From Salinarimonas sp046292825 (lineage in GTDB: Bacteria; Pseudomonadota; Alphaproteobacteria; Rhizobiales; Beijerinckiaceae): a DNA stretch of 64,000 bases. A program made the translations under genes and the position numbers. This document shows, piece by piece, positions 26,189-34,502 of the stretch; positions within the stretch are counted from its first letter, which is position 1, and the number at the start of each line of letters is the position of its first letter. A model generated the notes under the pieces. The model had not been told where the DNA came from, did not search any database, and saw only the letters and a program-made list of their open reading frames with translations. The stretch is from the NCBI RefSeq assembly GCF_046292825.1, contig NZ_JBKBQG010000013.1, positions 29,335 to 93,334 of the forward strand, in the 5' to 3' direction.

Positions 26189-27055
26189 ATGCGACACGCG
26201 TGGATCGAGCGCCGAGCGGCAGGCCTGACGGCGGCGGCCGGCCTGGTCGCGATCCTCCTCGCGGGCGCGGTCGCCGCGCCGGCAGCAGCCCAGGCGCCGC
26301 TTGCCGACAACCCGTTCGCCGCTCCGCTCGCCGCCCCGATCCCCGAAACGCGAGCCGCGCCGCGCGAGGCCGGCCCGACGATCCGCGCCCAGATCAGCCC
26401 GCGCCATCAGACCGTCCTCTCCGCCGAGATCGCCGGCAAGATCGTCTCGCTCGCCCTGCGCGAGGGCGAGGCCTTCGCCGCCGGCGATCGTCTCGTCGGG
26501 CTCGATTGCGGGGCGCACGTCGCCCGCCGCGACCGCGCAGCCGCCCAGGAGCTCGCCGCCCGCCGGCGCCTGGAGACCGCGGGGCGGCTCGATCGGCTCA
26601 GCTCCATCTCCCGGCTCGAACTCGACGAGGCCGCCGCCGCGCTGGCCGCGGCGCAGGCCGAGACGGCGCTGGCGGACGTCTTCGTCGCGCGCTGCGACGT
26701 GGTCGCCCCCTTCTCCGGCCGCATCGCCGAACGCTTCGCCGAGCCCCACCAATACGTCGCCGAGGGCGAGAAGCTCGTCGCCATCCTCGACGACAGCGCG
26801 CTCGAGGTCGAGCTGATCGTCCCCTCCCGCTGGCTTGTCTGGCTGGCGCCGGGGCACCGCTTCTCCGTCGCTGTGGACGAACTCGATGCGCGCATCGCCG
26901 CGCGCGTCGCTCGAATCGGCGCGCGCGTCGATCCGGTGAGCCAATCGGTCAAGATCTTCGCGGAGATCGAGGAGGGTGCGCCCGGCCTCTTCGCGGGCAT
27001 GAGCGGCGCCGCCGAGATCGCCCCGCCGCTCGCGGCCGGAGCGCCGGGGGGATGA
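26189..27055 (+). CDS. periplasmic adaptor (HlyD/RND MFP family), short form
   Basis: A 288-residue exported protein. The signal peptide is MRHAWIERRAAGLTAAAGLV with a core AILLAGAVAAPAAA and cleavage after AQA or nearby. The biotinyl-lipoyl halves flank a short helical hairpin: EIAGKIVSLALREGEAFAAGDRLV and APFSGRIAERFAEPHQYVAEG. A beta-barrel segment follows (ALEVELIVPSRWLVWLAPGH). There is no transmembrane anchor after cleavage. It overlaps the following adaptor gene by four bases (ATGA), indicating coupled synthesis. It should link the TolC channel to the inner-membrane parts. Confidence 0.85.
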   Translation: MRHAWIERRAAGLTAAAGLVAILLAGAVAAPAAAQAPLADNPFAAPLAAPIPETRAAPREAGPTIRAQISPRHQTVLSAEIAGKIVSLALREGEAFAAGDRLVGLDCGAHVARRDRAAAQELAARRRLETAGRLDRLSSISRLELDEAAAALAAAQAETALADVFVARCDVVAPFSGRIAERFAEPHQYVAEGEKLVAILDDSALEVELIVPSRWLVWLAPGHRFSVAVDELDARIAARVARIGARVDPVSQSVKIFAEIEEGAPGLFAGMSGAAEIAPPLAAGAPGG

Positions 27056-28413
27056 GCCCGCCCGATCGCGGCCTCGTCGCGCTCGCCGCCGTGCTCGAGC
27101 TCGAGAAGCGGGTGCGCGCCTGTGCGACCGCCGAGGAACTCGGCTTCCTGATGGTCAACGACACCCATCAGGTCGTGCCCTATCGGCAGGCCGCCTTCTG
27201 GCGCGTCGATCGCGGGCGCGTCGCCGCCCTGTCGGGCCTCGCGACCCCCGATCCGGACGCGCCCTTCACGCGGCGCCTCGCCGCCTGGTTCGCCCGCCGC
27301 GCCGAGGGCCCGGACGCCCTGCGGGCGGAGGCCGTCCCGGTCGCGGCCATGGGGGAGGCCTTCGGCGCGCCCGAGGGCGAGCCGGCGCGGGAGGCGGCCG
27401 CGCATTTCGCCGCTCACCTGCCGGGCCACGTCGCCTATGTCCCGCTCGTACGCAACGAGCGCCTCGTCGGCGCGCTCCTCCTCGCGCGGCCGGAGCCCTT
27501 CGCCCGCAACGAATTGTCCGTGCTCGGCCATCTCGCCGACGCCTATGCCCACGCGCTCGCGGCCCTCGTCGGCCCGCGCGTCGCGATGCGCCGCAAGACG
27601 CGGCGGCGGGCGATCGCCCTCGCGGCGCTCGTCGCGAGCGCGATCGTGCTCGCGCTGCCGGTCCGCCAATCCGTGCTCGCCCCGGCCGAGATCGTTCCCG
27701 AGGAGGCGATGCTCGTGCGCGCGCCGATCGCGGGCGTCGTCGAGGCCGTGCACGTGCGGCCGAACGCGCGCGTGGTCGAGGGCGAGCCGCTCGTGACGCT
27801 CGACGGACGCGAGCTCGTCGCGCGGCTCGAAGTCGCCCGCCAGCAGCTCGCCGTCGCCGAGGCGGAGCTGCGTCAGGCGCAGCAGCAGGCCGTCTTCGAC
27901 GACCGCTCGCGCGCCCAGCTCGCCATCCTCCAGGGCCGCCGCGAGCAGCACGCCGCCGAGGTCGCCTTCGTCGAGGAGCGGCTGGCGCGCATCCGGGTCG
28001 GCGCGCCGCGCACCGGCATCGCCGTGTTCGACGACGTCGCCGATTGGGAGGGGCGGCCCGTCGCGCTCGGCGAGCGCATCATGCTCGTCGCCGATCCGCA
28101 GGCGCGCGAGCTCGAGATCCGGCTCTCGGTCTCCGACGCGATCGTGCTCGAGCCCGGCGCGGACGTGCGCTTCTTCCTCAACATCGACCCGGCCGACCCC
28201 GTCCCCGCCCGCCTCGTGCGCAGCGGCCATCGCGCCGCGCCGATGCCGGAGGGCACGATGGCCTACCGGCTGCGTGCCGCCTTCGAGGCGGACGATCCGC
28301 GCCTGCGCATCGGCCTGCGCGGCACGGCGAAGCTCTACGGCGAGGAGACGAGCCTCCTCGTCTATCTCCTGCGGCGGCCGATCGCCGGAGCGCGGCTGTG
28401 GCTGGGCCTCTGA
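27052..28413 (+). CDS. GAF-like domain, one TM helix and HlyD-type adaptor
   Basis: A 453-residue protein in three parts. Residues 1-180 look like a GAF domain (ELEKRVRACATAEELGFLMVNDT, VAYVPLVRNERLVGALLLAR) and should be cytoplasmic, because the single hydrophobic helix follows at about 187-205 (AIALAALVASAIVLALPV) behind a cluster of Arg and Lys. The rest is a periplasmic membrane-fusion protein: lipoyl half APIAGVVEAVHVRPNARVVEGEPLV, coiled coil 260-320, and a beta-barrel part. A GAF sensor fused to an adaptor suggests that export could respond to a cytoplasmic ligand or partner. The gene overlaps both neighbours. Confidence 0.82.
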   Translation: MSPPDRGLVALAAVLELEKRVRACATAEELGFLMVNDTHQVVPYRQAAFWRVDRGRVAALSGLATPDPDAPFTRRLAAWFARRAEGPDALRAEAVPVAAMGEAFGAPEGEPAREAAAHFAAHLPGHVAYVPLVRNERLVGALLLARPEPFARNELSVLGHLADAYAHALAALVGPRVAMRRKTRRRAIALAALVASAIVLALPVRQSVLAPAEIVPEEAMLVRAPIAGVVEAVHVRPNARVVEGEPLVTLDGRELVARLEVARQQLAVAEAELRQAQQQAVFDDRSRAQLAILQGRREQHAAEVAFVEERLARIRVGAPRTGIAVFDDVADWEGRPVALGERIMLVADPQARELEIRLSVSDAIVLEPGADVRFFLNIDPADPVPARLVRSGHRAAPMPEGTMAYRLRAAFEADDPRLRIGLRGTAKLYGEETSLLVYLLRRPIAGARLWLGL

Positions 28414-30578
28414 CGCTCCGCCTCGGCGCGGCCGAGGCCGCCGCGGTCGCGAGCCGGGCGCAGCCTGCGCGCGCCGCGCGCCTGCCGCCGATCCGCGAGG
28501 AGCTGATCCTGCACGAAGGGCCGCCGACGCGCGAGGGCGCGCCGACCTGGACGCTGGAGGACCCGCCGCGCGCGCGCTTCTTCCGGATCGGCTGGGCGGA
28601 GGTCGAGATGCTGGCGCGCTGGGAGCTCGGCGACCCCGCCGCCATCGCGCAGGCGGTCTCGCGGGAGACGACGCTCGCGCTCGTGCCGGACGACGTCGAG
28701 GCCTTCGCCCGCTTCCTCGCGGGCGCCAATCTCGTGCAGGTGCGCGGGCCCGACGGCAATGCCCGGCTCGCCGAGCAGGCGCGCGCGGCGCGGATGAGCC
28801 CGCTCTCCTTCCTGCTCAAGAACTACCTGTTCGTGCGCATCCCGCTCGCGCGGCCCGATCGCTTCCTGGAGGCGACGCTGCCGCTCGCCGCCCCCTTCTT
28901 CCACAAGGCGTTCTGGATCGCGACGCTCGTCGCGGGGCTTCTCGGGATCGTGCTGGCGCTCCGGCAATGGGACGCCTTCGCCACGACCTTCATGCACCTG
29001 TTCAGCCTGGAGGGCGCGGTGCTCGCGGCGCTGGCCCTCGTCGGCACCAAGATCTGCCACGAGCTCGCCCACGCTTACGCCGCCAAACGGCTCGGCCTGC
29101 CGGTGCCGACGATGGGCGTCGCGCTCATGGTGCTCTATCCGGTCCTCTACACCGACACGACCGCCGGCTGGCGGGTCACGGACCGCGCCGCGCGCCTGCG
29201 CATCGGCTATGCCGGCATGGCGATCGAGCTCGCCATCGCCGCCTGGATGACGCTCGCCTGGAGCTTCCTGCCGGACGGGCCGGTGCGCTCGGCCGCCTTC
29301 GTGCTCGCCACGACGACCTGGATCCTGACGCTCGCCGTCAATCTGAACCCCTTCATGCGATTCGACGGCTATTTCCTGTTCTCGGACGCGATCGACACGC
29401 CCAACCTCCAGGACCGCGCCTTCAAGCTCGCCCGCTGGCGCTTGCGCGAGGCGCTGTTCGGCTTCGGCGAGCCGCCGCCCGAGCGCTTCCCGGCGCCGCG
29501 CGCGCGGCTCCTCGTGGCCTATGCCTACGCGACCTGGGTCTACCGGTTCTTCCTGTTCCTCGGCATCGCGCTCCTCGTCTACCACTTCTTCTTCAAGGCG
29601 CTGGGCATCCTCCTGATGGTGGTCGAGCTCGCCTGGTTCATCGGGCGGCCGATCGTGCTCGAGCTCAAGGAATGGGCCGAGCGGCGGCGTGCCTTGCGGC
29701 TCAACCGGCAGAGCGCGACGACGGCCGGTGCGCTCCTCGTCCTCGTCATCCTCCTCGTCGTGCCGATCGAGTGGCCGGTGCACGCGCCCGCGCTCCTGCG
29801 CGCCGAGCGGCAGACGCAGCTCTTCGCCCCGGCAGATGCGCGCCTCGTCGCCATCGCCGCCGCGCCGGGCGCCCGGGTCGCCCGCGGCGAGCCGCTCTTC
29901 GCCTTCGCCTCCCCCGATCTCGAGCACCGCCTCGCCGAGACCGAGCGGCGGATCGCGCTTTTGCGCTGGCGGGCGAGCGTCGAAGTCGATTCGACCGGCG
30001 GGCGCACCAATCGCGAGGCCCTGTGGCGCGAGCTCGAAGGCGCGCTCGCCGAGCGCACGGCGCTCGCGGCCCTCGTCGAGCGGCTCGTCGTGAGCGCCCC
30101 GCATGACGGTCTCCTCGCCGAGCGCGACGAGGAGGTCCGCGCCGGGGATTGGACGCCGGAGGGCGAGTGGCTCGCGACGCTGATCGCGCCCGAACGCCTC
30201 CTCGTCGAGGCCTACGTGGACGAGGCCGATCTCGGCCGCCTCTCGGCCGGGGCGTCCGGGACCTTCCACGCCACGGCGCCGGGTCATGCGCCGCTGCCGC
30301 TCGTCGTCACCGAGATCGCGCAGACGGCGACGCGCCGCCTCGACGCCGCGCCGGAACTCTCCTCCACGCTCGGCGGCGGCATCGCGGCCTTCCAGCGCGG
30401 CGCGGAGATCGTGCCGGAGGGGGCGATCTACCGGGTGCTCCTCGCACCGGTCGAGCCGCAAGCGGCGCCGCCGCGGGCGCTCGTCGGCACCGTGCGGCTC
30501 GAAGGCGAGCGCGTCTCGCTCGCCGCGCGGATCTGGCGCGCGGGCGTCGCGATCCTGGTGCGCGAGAGCGGGTTCTGA
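28398..30578 (+). CDS. M50 site-2-protease membrane protein fused to a HlyD-like domain
   Basis: About 726 residues, from a GTG at 28398 that overlaps the preceding gene by 16 bases. Residues 1-150 are soluble, with a segment (RIGWAEVEMLARWELGD) reminiscent of PqqD-like binding domains. Then come several membrane helices. The zinc site HELAH is at 221-225 (TKICHELAHAYAAKRLG), and the second site NPFMRFDG at 317-324 provides Asp323, so the protease site looks complete. A last helix near 441-460 leads into a periplasmic lipoyl and coiled-coil region (LRAERQTQLFAPADARLVAIAAAPG) like membrane-fusion proteins. Similar proteins are listed as putative peptide zinc metalloproteases of the YydH type. 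With no ABC ATPase nearby, this is the apparent inner-membrane core of the export system. Confidence 0.83.
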   Translation: MAGPLTLRLGAAEAAAVASRAQPARAARLPPIREELILHEGPPTREGAPTWTLEDPPRARFFRIGWAEVEMLARWELGDPAAIAQAVSRETTLALVPDDVEAFARFLAGANLVQVRGPDGNARLAEQARAARMSPLSFLLKNYLFVRIPLARPDRFLEATLPLAAPFFHKAFWIATLVAGLLGIVLALRQWDAFATTFMHLFSLEGAVLAALALVGTKICHELAHAYAAKRLGLPVPTMGVALMVLYPVLYTDTTAGWRVTDRAARLRIGYAGMAIELAIAAWMTLAWSFLPDGPVRSAAFVLATTTWILTLAVNLNPFMRFDGYFLFSDAIDTPNLQDRAFKLARWRLREALFGFGEPPPERFPAPRARLLVAYAYATWVYRFFLFLGIALLVYHFFFKALGILLMVVELAWFIGRPIVLELKEWAERRRALRLNRQSATTAGALLVLVILLVVPIEWPVHAPALLRAERQTQLFAPADARLVAIAAAPGARVARGEPLFAFASPDLEHRLAETERRIALLRWRASVEVDSTGGRTNREALWRELEGALAERTALAALVERLVVSAPHDGLLAERDEEVRAGDWTPEGEWLATLIAPERLLVEAYVDEADLGRLSAGASGTFHATAPGHAPLPLVVTEIAQTATRRLDAAPELSSTLGGGIAAFQRGAEIVPEGAIYRVLLAPVEPQAAPPRALVGTVRLEGERVSLAARIWRAGVAILVRESGF

Positions 30579-30606
30579 GCGCGCCGCGATCGGCTGGTGA
30601 CACGCC

Positions 30607-30638
30607 CCCGCCCCGCGCGCTATGCGAGGAGGGGCGGG
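30607..30638 (+). terminator. possible hairpin after the export operon
   Basis: CCCGCCCC and GGGGCGGG can pair over a 16-base loop, between the M50-HlyD stop and the aroE start. No T-run follows, so it may be a weak terminator or an aroE leader hairpin. Confidence 0.3.
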
Positions 30639-30677
30639 CCGCGTGCGGCCGCGCGATCCCGGGAGAGACGAGACGCC

Positions 30678-31544
30678 ATGTCGCAGATCCCCAGAGCCTT
30701 CGTCGTCGGACAGCCGATCGCGCATTCGCGCTCGCCGCTGATCCACGGCCATTGGCTCGACCGCCACGCCGTCGCCGGTTCCTACGAGCGCGTCGAGGCC
30801 TCGCCGGAGGCCTTTCCGCGCTTCCTGCGCGGGCTCGCGCGGGCGGGCTTCGTCGGCGGGAACGTCACGCTCCCCCATAAGGAGACCGCCTTCCGCCTCG
30901 TCGACGCCGCGACCGCGCGCGCGAGCCGGCTCGGCGCCGTCAACACCGTCTGGCTCGAGGACGGCGTTCTGCACGGCGACAACACCGACGTGATCGGCTT
31001 CGTGGCGAGCCTCGACGCCGCCCTGGGCGCGGGCTGGGAGCGCAAGCGGGCGGAGGCGCTCGTCCTCGGTGCCGGCGGTGCGGCGCGCGCGGTCGTCGCG
31101 GGCCTCCTCGACCGCGGCCTCGAGCGCGTGACGATCGCCGCGCGCAATCCGGCCAAGGCCGAGCCGATCCTCGCCTTCGCGCCCGAGCGCACCCGTCTCG
31201 TCCCCTGGGAGGACGCGCAGGACGCGCTCGGCGAAGCGGGGCTCGTCGTCAACACGACCTCGCTCGGCATGAAGGGGCAGGCGCCGCTCGCGCTCGACCT
31301 CGGGGCCTGCCCGGCGCACGCGGCGATCGCCGACATCGTCTACGTGCCGCTCGAGACCCCGCTCCTCGCTGCCGCGCGCGCCCGCGGCCTCGCGGCGGTG
31401 GACGGGCTCGGCATGCTGCTGCACCAGGCGGTGCCCGGCTTCGCGCACTGGTTCGGCGTCACCCCGACGGTGACGCCGGAGCTGCGGGCGCTCGTCGTCG
31501 CCGATCTCGTCGCGGCCGATGCGCCGAGCGAGGCCGGCTCGTGA
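30678..31544 (+). CDS. aroE: shikimate dehydrogenase (NADP+)
   Basis: A 288-residue enzyme that reduces 3-dehydroshikimate to shikimate in aromatic amino-acid synthesis. The N-terminal substrate site is GQPIAHSRSPLIHGHWL, with catalytic Lys and Asp in NVTLPHKETAF and GDNTDVIGF. The NADP site is VLGAGGAARAV, followed by the ARNPAKAE loop. Start MSQIPRAFVVG at 30678 fits the family. The stop overlaps the coaE start (GTGA), making an aroE-coaE-dnaQ operon that is common in Hyphomicrobiales near the origin. Confidence 0.95.
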   Translation: MSQIPRAFVVGQPIAHSRSPLIHGHWLDRHAVAGSYERVEASPEAFPRFLRGLARAGFVGGNVTLPHKETAFRLVDAATARASRLGAVNTVWLEDGVLHGDNTDVIGFVASLDAALGAGWERKRAEALVLGAGGAARAVVAGLLDRGLERVTIAARNPAKAEPILAFAPERTRLVPWEDAQDALGEAGLVVNTTSLGMKGQAPLALDLGACPAHAAIADIVYVPLETPLLAAARARGLAAVDGLGMLLHQAVPGFAHWFGVTPTVTPELRALVVADLVAADAPSEAGS

Positions 31545-32140
31545 CCTTCGTCCTCGGCCTCACCGGCTCGATGGGGATGGGCAAGTCGACCACCGCGGCG
31601 ATGTTCCGCGCGGCCGGCGCGCCCGTCCAGGACGCCGACGCCGTCGTGCACCGGCTCTATGCCGGCGCGGCCGTCCCCCTCGTCGAGGCCGCCTTTCCAG
31701 GCACGACGCGCGCGGGCGCGGTCGACCGCGCGGCCCTGTCCGCCCGCGTCGTCGGCGACCCCGACGCCATCGCGCGGCTCGAAGCGATCGTCCACCCGCT
31801 CGTCGCGGCCGAGCGCGCGGCCTTCCTCGCGGCGGCGCGCGCGGGCGGGGCGCGACTCGCTGTCCTCGACGTGCCGCTCCTCTTCGAGACGGGGGGCGAG
31901 CGCCATTGCGACGCGGTCTGCGTCGTCACCGCGCCCCCGGATGTCCAGCGCGCCCGCATCCTGGCGCGGCCGGGCATGACGGAGGCGAAGCTCGACGGGC
32001 TCCTCGCGCGCCAGATGCCGGACGCTCAGAAGCGCGCGCGGGCTCATTTCCTTGTGGACACGGGCCGCGGGCTTCGCGCGGCGGAGCGCCAGGTGCGCGA
32101 TATTGTGCGCGCGCTCGCCGGCCGCGAAGGGCGCGCCTGA
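31541..32140 (+). CDS. coaE: dephospho-CoA kinase
   Basis: A 199-residue kinase for the last step of coenzyme A synthesis. The P-loop is GLTGSMGMGKST (residues 6-17), and the family motifs VQDADAVVHRLY and LDVPLLFETGGE follow. The GTG start overlaps the aroE stop by four bases. The length is normal. Confidence 0.94.
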   Translation: MTFVLGLTGSMGMGKSTTAAMFRAAGAPVQDADAVVHRLYAGAAVPLVEAAFPGTTRAGAVDRAALSARVVGDPDAIARLEAIVHPLVAAERAAFLAAARAGGARLAVLDVPLLFETGGERHCDAVCVVTAPPDVQRARILARPGMTEAKLDGLLARQMPDAQKRARAHFLVDTGRGLRAAERQVRDIVRALAGREGRA

Positions 32141-32161
32141 AGAGAGAGCCCGAACGCCGTC

Positions 32162-32881
32162 ATGCTGCGCGAAATCGTCCTCGACACCGAGACCACCGGC
32201 ACCGAGCACGCCCAGGGCGACCGGCTGATCGAAATCGGCTGCGTCGAGCTCCTCGACCACATCCCGACCGGGCGCACCTACCACGTCTACGTCAATCCGC
32301 AGCGGCCGGTCTCGCAGGGCGCGTTCGAGGTGCACGGCCTCTCGGACGCCTTCCTCGCCGACAAGCCGGTCTTCGCCGCTGTGGCCGACGAGTTCCTCGC
32401 CTTCGTCGAGGGGGCGCGCCTCGTCATCCACAACGCGCCGTTCGACATGGGCTTCATCAACATGGAGCTCGGCCGGCTCGGCCGCCCCGCCTGGCCCGAG
32501 GCGCAGGTGCTCGACACCCTCATGCTGGCGCGCCGCAAGCATCCGGGCGCGCCCGCGAGCCTCGACGCGCTCTGCTCGCGCTACGGCATCGACAATTCGC
32601 GCCGCACGAAGCACGGCGCGCTCCTCGACGCGGAGATCCTGGCGGAAGTCTATATCGAGCTGATCGGCGGCAAGCAGAAGGATCTCGGGCTCGCGACGCC
32701 CGGGCTCGAGGCGCGGCCGCTCGGCATCGTCCTGCCGAGCGGGCCCGCCGTCGCGCGGCGCCCGGCCCCGTCGCGCCTCACGGACGAGGAGCGCGCGGCG
32801 CACGCCGCCTTCCTCGCCCGCTTCAAGGCCGAGACCGTCTGGAAGGGCTATCTGGGCGAGCGGGCGGCGGACGAGGGCTGA
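32162..32881 (+). CDS. dnaQ: DNA polymerase III epsilon subunit (proofreading exonuclease)
   Basis: A 239-residue DEDDh exonuclease. Motif I is VLDTETTG, followed by GDRLIEIGCVEL; motif II is in VIHNAPFDMGFI; motif III is HGALLDAEILAEVYIEL, with the catalytic His at its start. A C-terminal tail of about 55 residues should bind the polymerase alpha subunit. It begins 21 bp after coaE and is convergent with secB. Confidence 0.94.
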   Translation: MLREIVLDTETTGTEHAQGDRLIEIGCVELLDHIPTGRTYHVYVNPQRPVSQGAFEVHGLSDAFLADKPVFAAVADEFLAFVEGARLVIHNAPFDMGFINMELGRLGRPAWPEAQVLDTLMLARRKHPGAPASLDALCSRYGIDNSRRTKHGALLDAEILAEVYIELIGGKQKDLGLATPGLEARPLGIVLPSGPAVARRPAPSRLTDEERAAHAAFLARFKAETVWKGYLGERAADEG

Positions 32882-32893
32882 GCCGACCCGTCC

Positions 32894-32919
32894 GCCGACG
32901 CCGCGATCACGCGGTCGGC
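32894..32919. terminator. hairpin between dnaQ and secB
   Basis: GCCGAC (32894) pairs with GTCGGC (32914), and inside it CGCG pairs with CGCG around an ATCA loop. The secB stop codon lies in the loop region. Suitable as a shared terminator for the convergent pair. Confidence 0.45.
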
Positions 32920-33419
32920 GTCTCGGCGCCGGCCTGGGCCTGCTGCGCCTGGGCGGCGCGCTGGCGATAGAGGGCCACGAAATCGATCGGGTCGATGTAG
33001 AGCGGCGGGAAGCCGCCGTTGCGCACCGCGTCGGCGACGATCTGCCGCGCGAAGGGGAACAGGAGGCGCGGGCACTCGATCATGATGACCGGGTGGACCT
33101 GATCCTGGGGAATGTTGCGGATCCGGAAGATGCCGGCGTAGTTCAGTTCGAACTTGAACAGAAGGTTCGCCTGGGTCTTCGCATCGCCCTCGAGCTTCAG
33201 CTCGACCTCGTAATCGGTCTCCGACATCGGCTTGGCGTTGACGTTGACCTGGATCGAGATCTGCGGCTGGCCCTGCTGCGGCGAGAGCGAGCGCGGCGCG
33301 TTCGGGTTCTCGAAGGAGAAATCCTTCGTGTATTGAGCGAGCGCGTTCAGCGAGGGGGCGGTGTCGGCGCCGCCCTGGTTGGCGCCTTGCGCGCCGTTCG
33401 TCGCCGGAGTGTCGGCCAT
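32907..33419 (-). CDS. secB: protein-export chaperone SecB
   Basis: A 170-residue tetrameric chaperone that holds preproteins unfolded and delivers them to SecA. Family signatures are YTKDFSFENPNAPRSL, FELNYAGIFRIRNIP, ECPRLLFPFARQIVADAVRNGGFPPL and the terminal IDFVALYRQR. The N-terminal 25 residues are Ala/Gly/Gln-rich, as in alphaproteobacterial SecB. The start at 33419 keeps the normal length; a longer upstream frame is shadow. Confidence 0.95.
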   Translation of the reverse strand: MADTPATNGAQGANQGGADTAPSLNALAQYTKDFSFENPNAPRSLSPQQGQPQISIQVNVNAKPMSETDYEVELKLEGDAKTQANLLFKFELNYAGIFRIRNIPQDQVHPVIMIECPRLLFPFARQIVADAVRNGGFPPLYIDPIDFVALYRQRAAQAQQAQAGAETPTA

Positions 33420-33788
33420 CGGGTGTCTCCAGAATTCGGCATGGGCGCCGGCTCGGCGCGACCGGGAGGCGCGCGCGAAAGCGCAGTCTCCGGATGCGAA
33501 GCGCGCTAACACGCTTCGGGCTCGCGAACAAGCGCGGCGCGCGCCGGGCGGGCGATCCGTTTTCGCGCCTCGACAGGCCGGCCGAAAAGAATCGCGCGAT
33601 CGCACATCAGAATATCGCTCGCTTGTCGCCGCGACGGGTGGATGTTAGGACGCTCACTGCCCATATCTTCAACGAGGGTCGCTCGCGCGCGGCTCCGGGG
33701 GCGTGTCGGCGGTGCCGGCCCGGCCTCGATCGAGATCCGCGTGCGAGACCGTGGGCCCGACACCGGGGATTTCCAGGCCGGACCGACG
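33420..33788. promoter_or_regulatory. divergent spacer secB / Tim44-like gene
   Basis: A 369-bp region between divergent genes. It is somewhat AT-richer around 33590-33680, where promoters are likely. I find no gene, hairpin array or known operator in it. Confidence 0.3.
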
Positions 33789-34502
33789 ATGCAAGAGACA
33801 TTCGACATCACGACGCTGATCTTTCTCGCGCTCGCCGTCTTCGTGATCTGGCGGCTACGCTCGGTGCTCGGCCAGAAGACCGGACACGAGAAACCGCCGC
33901 AGGATCCGTTCCGCCGCGAGACCAGCCAGGCCCGCGCCCCGCGCCCCAACGGCGCGGACAACGTCGTGCGCCTGCCCGGCGGGCCCGCGGCGCCGGGGCT
34001 CTCGCCGGCCGATCGCTGGAAGGGCGTGGTCGCCGCGGGCGCCACCCCGGAGACGCCCCAGGCGCTCGACGAGATCGCGCGCCAGGAGCCGCAATTCAAT
34101 GGTCGGGACTTCATCGAGGGGGCCAAGATGGCCTACGAGATGATCGTCACGTCCTTCGCGGCGGGCGATCGCAAGACGCTCGAGGGCCTGCTCTCGCCGG
34201 AGGTCTACGAAGGGTTCGAGCAGGCGATCGCCGAACGCGAGGGCCGCGGCGAGAAGGCGGAGACCACCTTCGTCGCCATCGACAAGACCGAGATCACGCA
34301 TGCCGAGGTGAAGGGCAAGAGCGCCCAGGTGACCCTGCGCATCGTCTCCGAGCTGATCTCGGTGACCCGCGATGCCGGCGGCGCCGTCGTCGAGGGCAGC
34401 GCCGATCAGGTCGTCGAGGTGACCGACGTGTGGACCTTCGCCCGCACGCTCGGCTCGCGCGACCCGAACTGGCTCCTGGTGGCGACCGAAGCCGGGCAAT
34501 GA
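33789..34502 (+). CDS. Tim44-like domain protein
   Basis: A 237-residue protein with one N-terminal membrane helix (TLIFLALAVFVIWRLRSVLG) and a C-terminal Tim44-like domain of about 150 residues (FIEGAKMAYEMIVTSFAAGDRKTLEGLLSPEVY, then SRDPNWLLVATEAG). Bacterial members (TimA-like) are inner-membrane proteins related to the mitochondrial import motor subunit; the bacterial role is not well settled. ATG at 33789 puts the helix at the N-terminus. The stop overlaps the mltA start (ATGA). Its position opposite secB is conserved in related bacteria. Confidence 0.88.
   Translation: MQETFDITTLIFLALAVFVIWRLRSVLGQKTGHEKPPQDPFRRETSQARAPRPNGADNVVRLPGGPAAPGLSPADRWKGVVAAGATPETPQALDEIARQEPQFNGRDFIEGAKMAYEMIVTSFAAGDRKTLEGLLSPEVYEGFEQAIAEREGRGEKAETTFVAIDKTEITHAEVKGKSAQVTLRIVSELISVTRDAGGAVVEGSADQVVEVTDVWTFARTLGSRDPNWLLVATEAGQ

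Noticed and set aside
28362..31448. 1,028-codon - strand frame opposite the M50-HlyD and aroE genes
   Set aside because: Composition typical of a shadow frame, no domain, and it crosses two unrelated well-supported genes.
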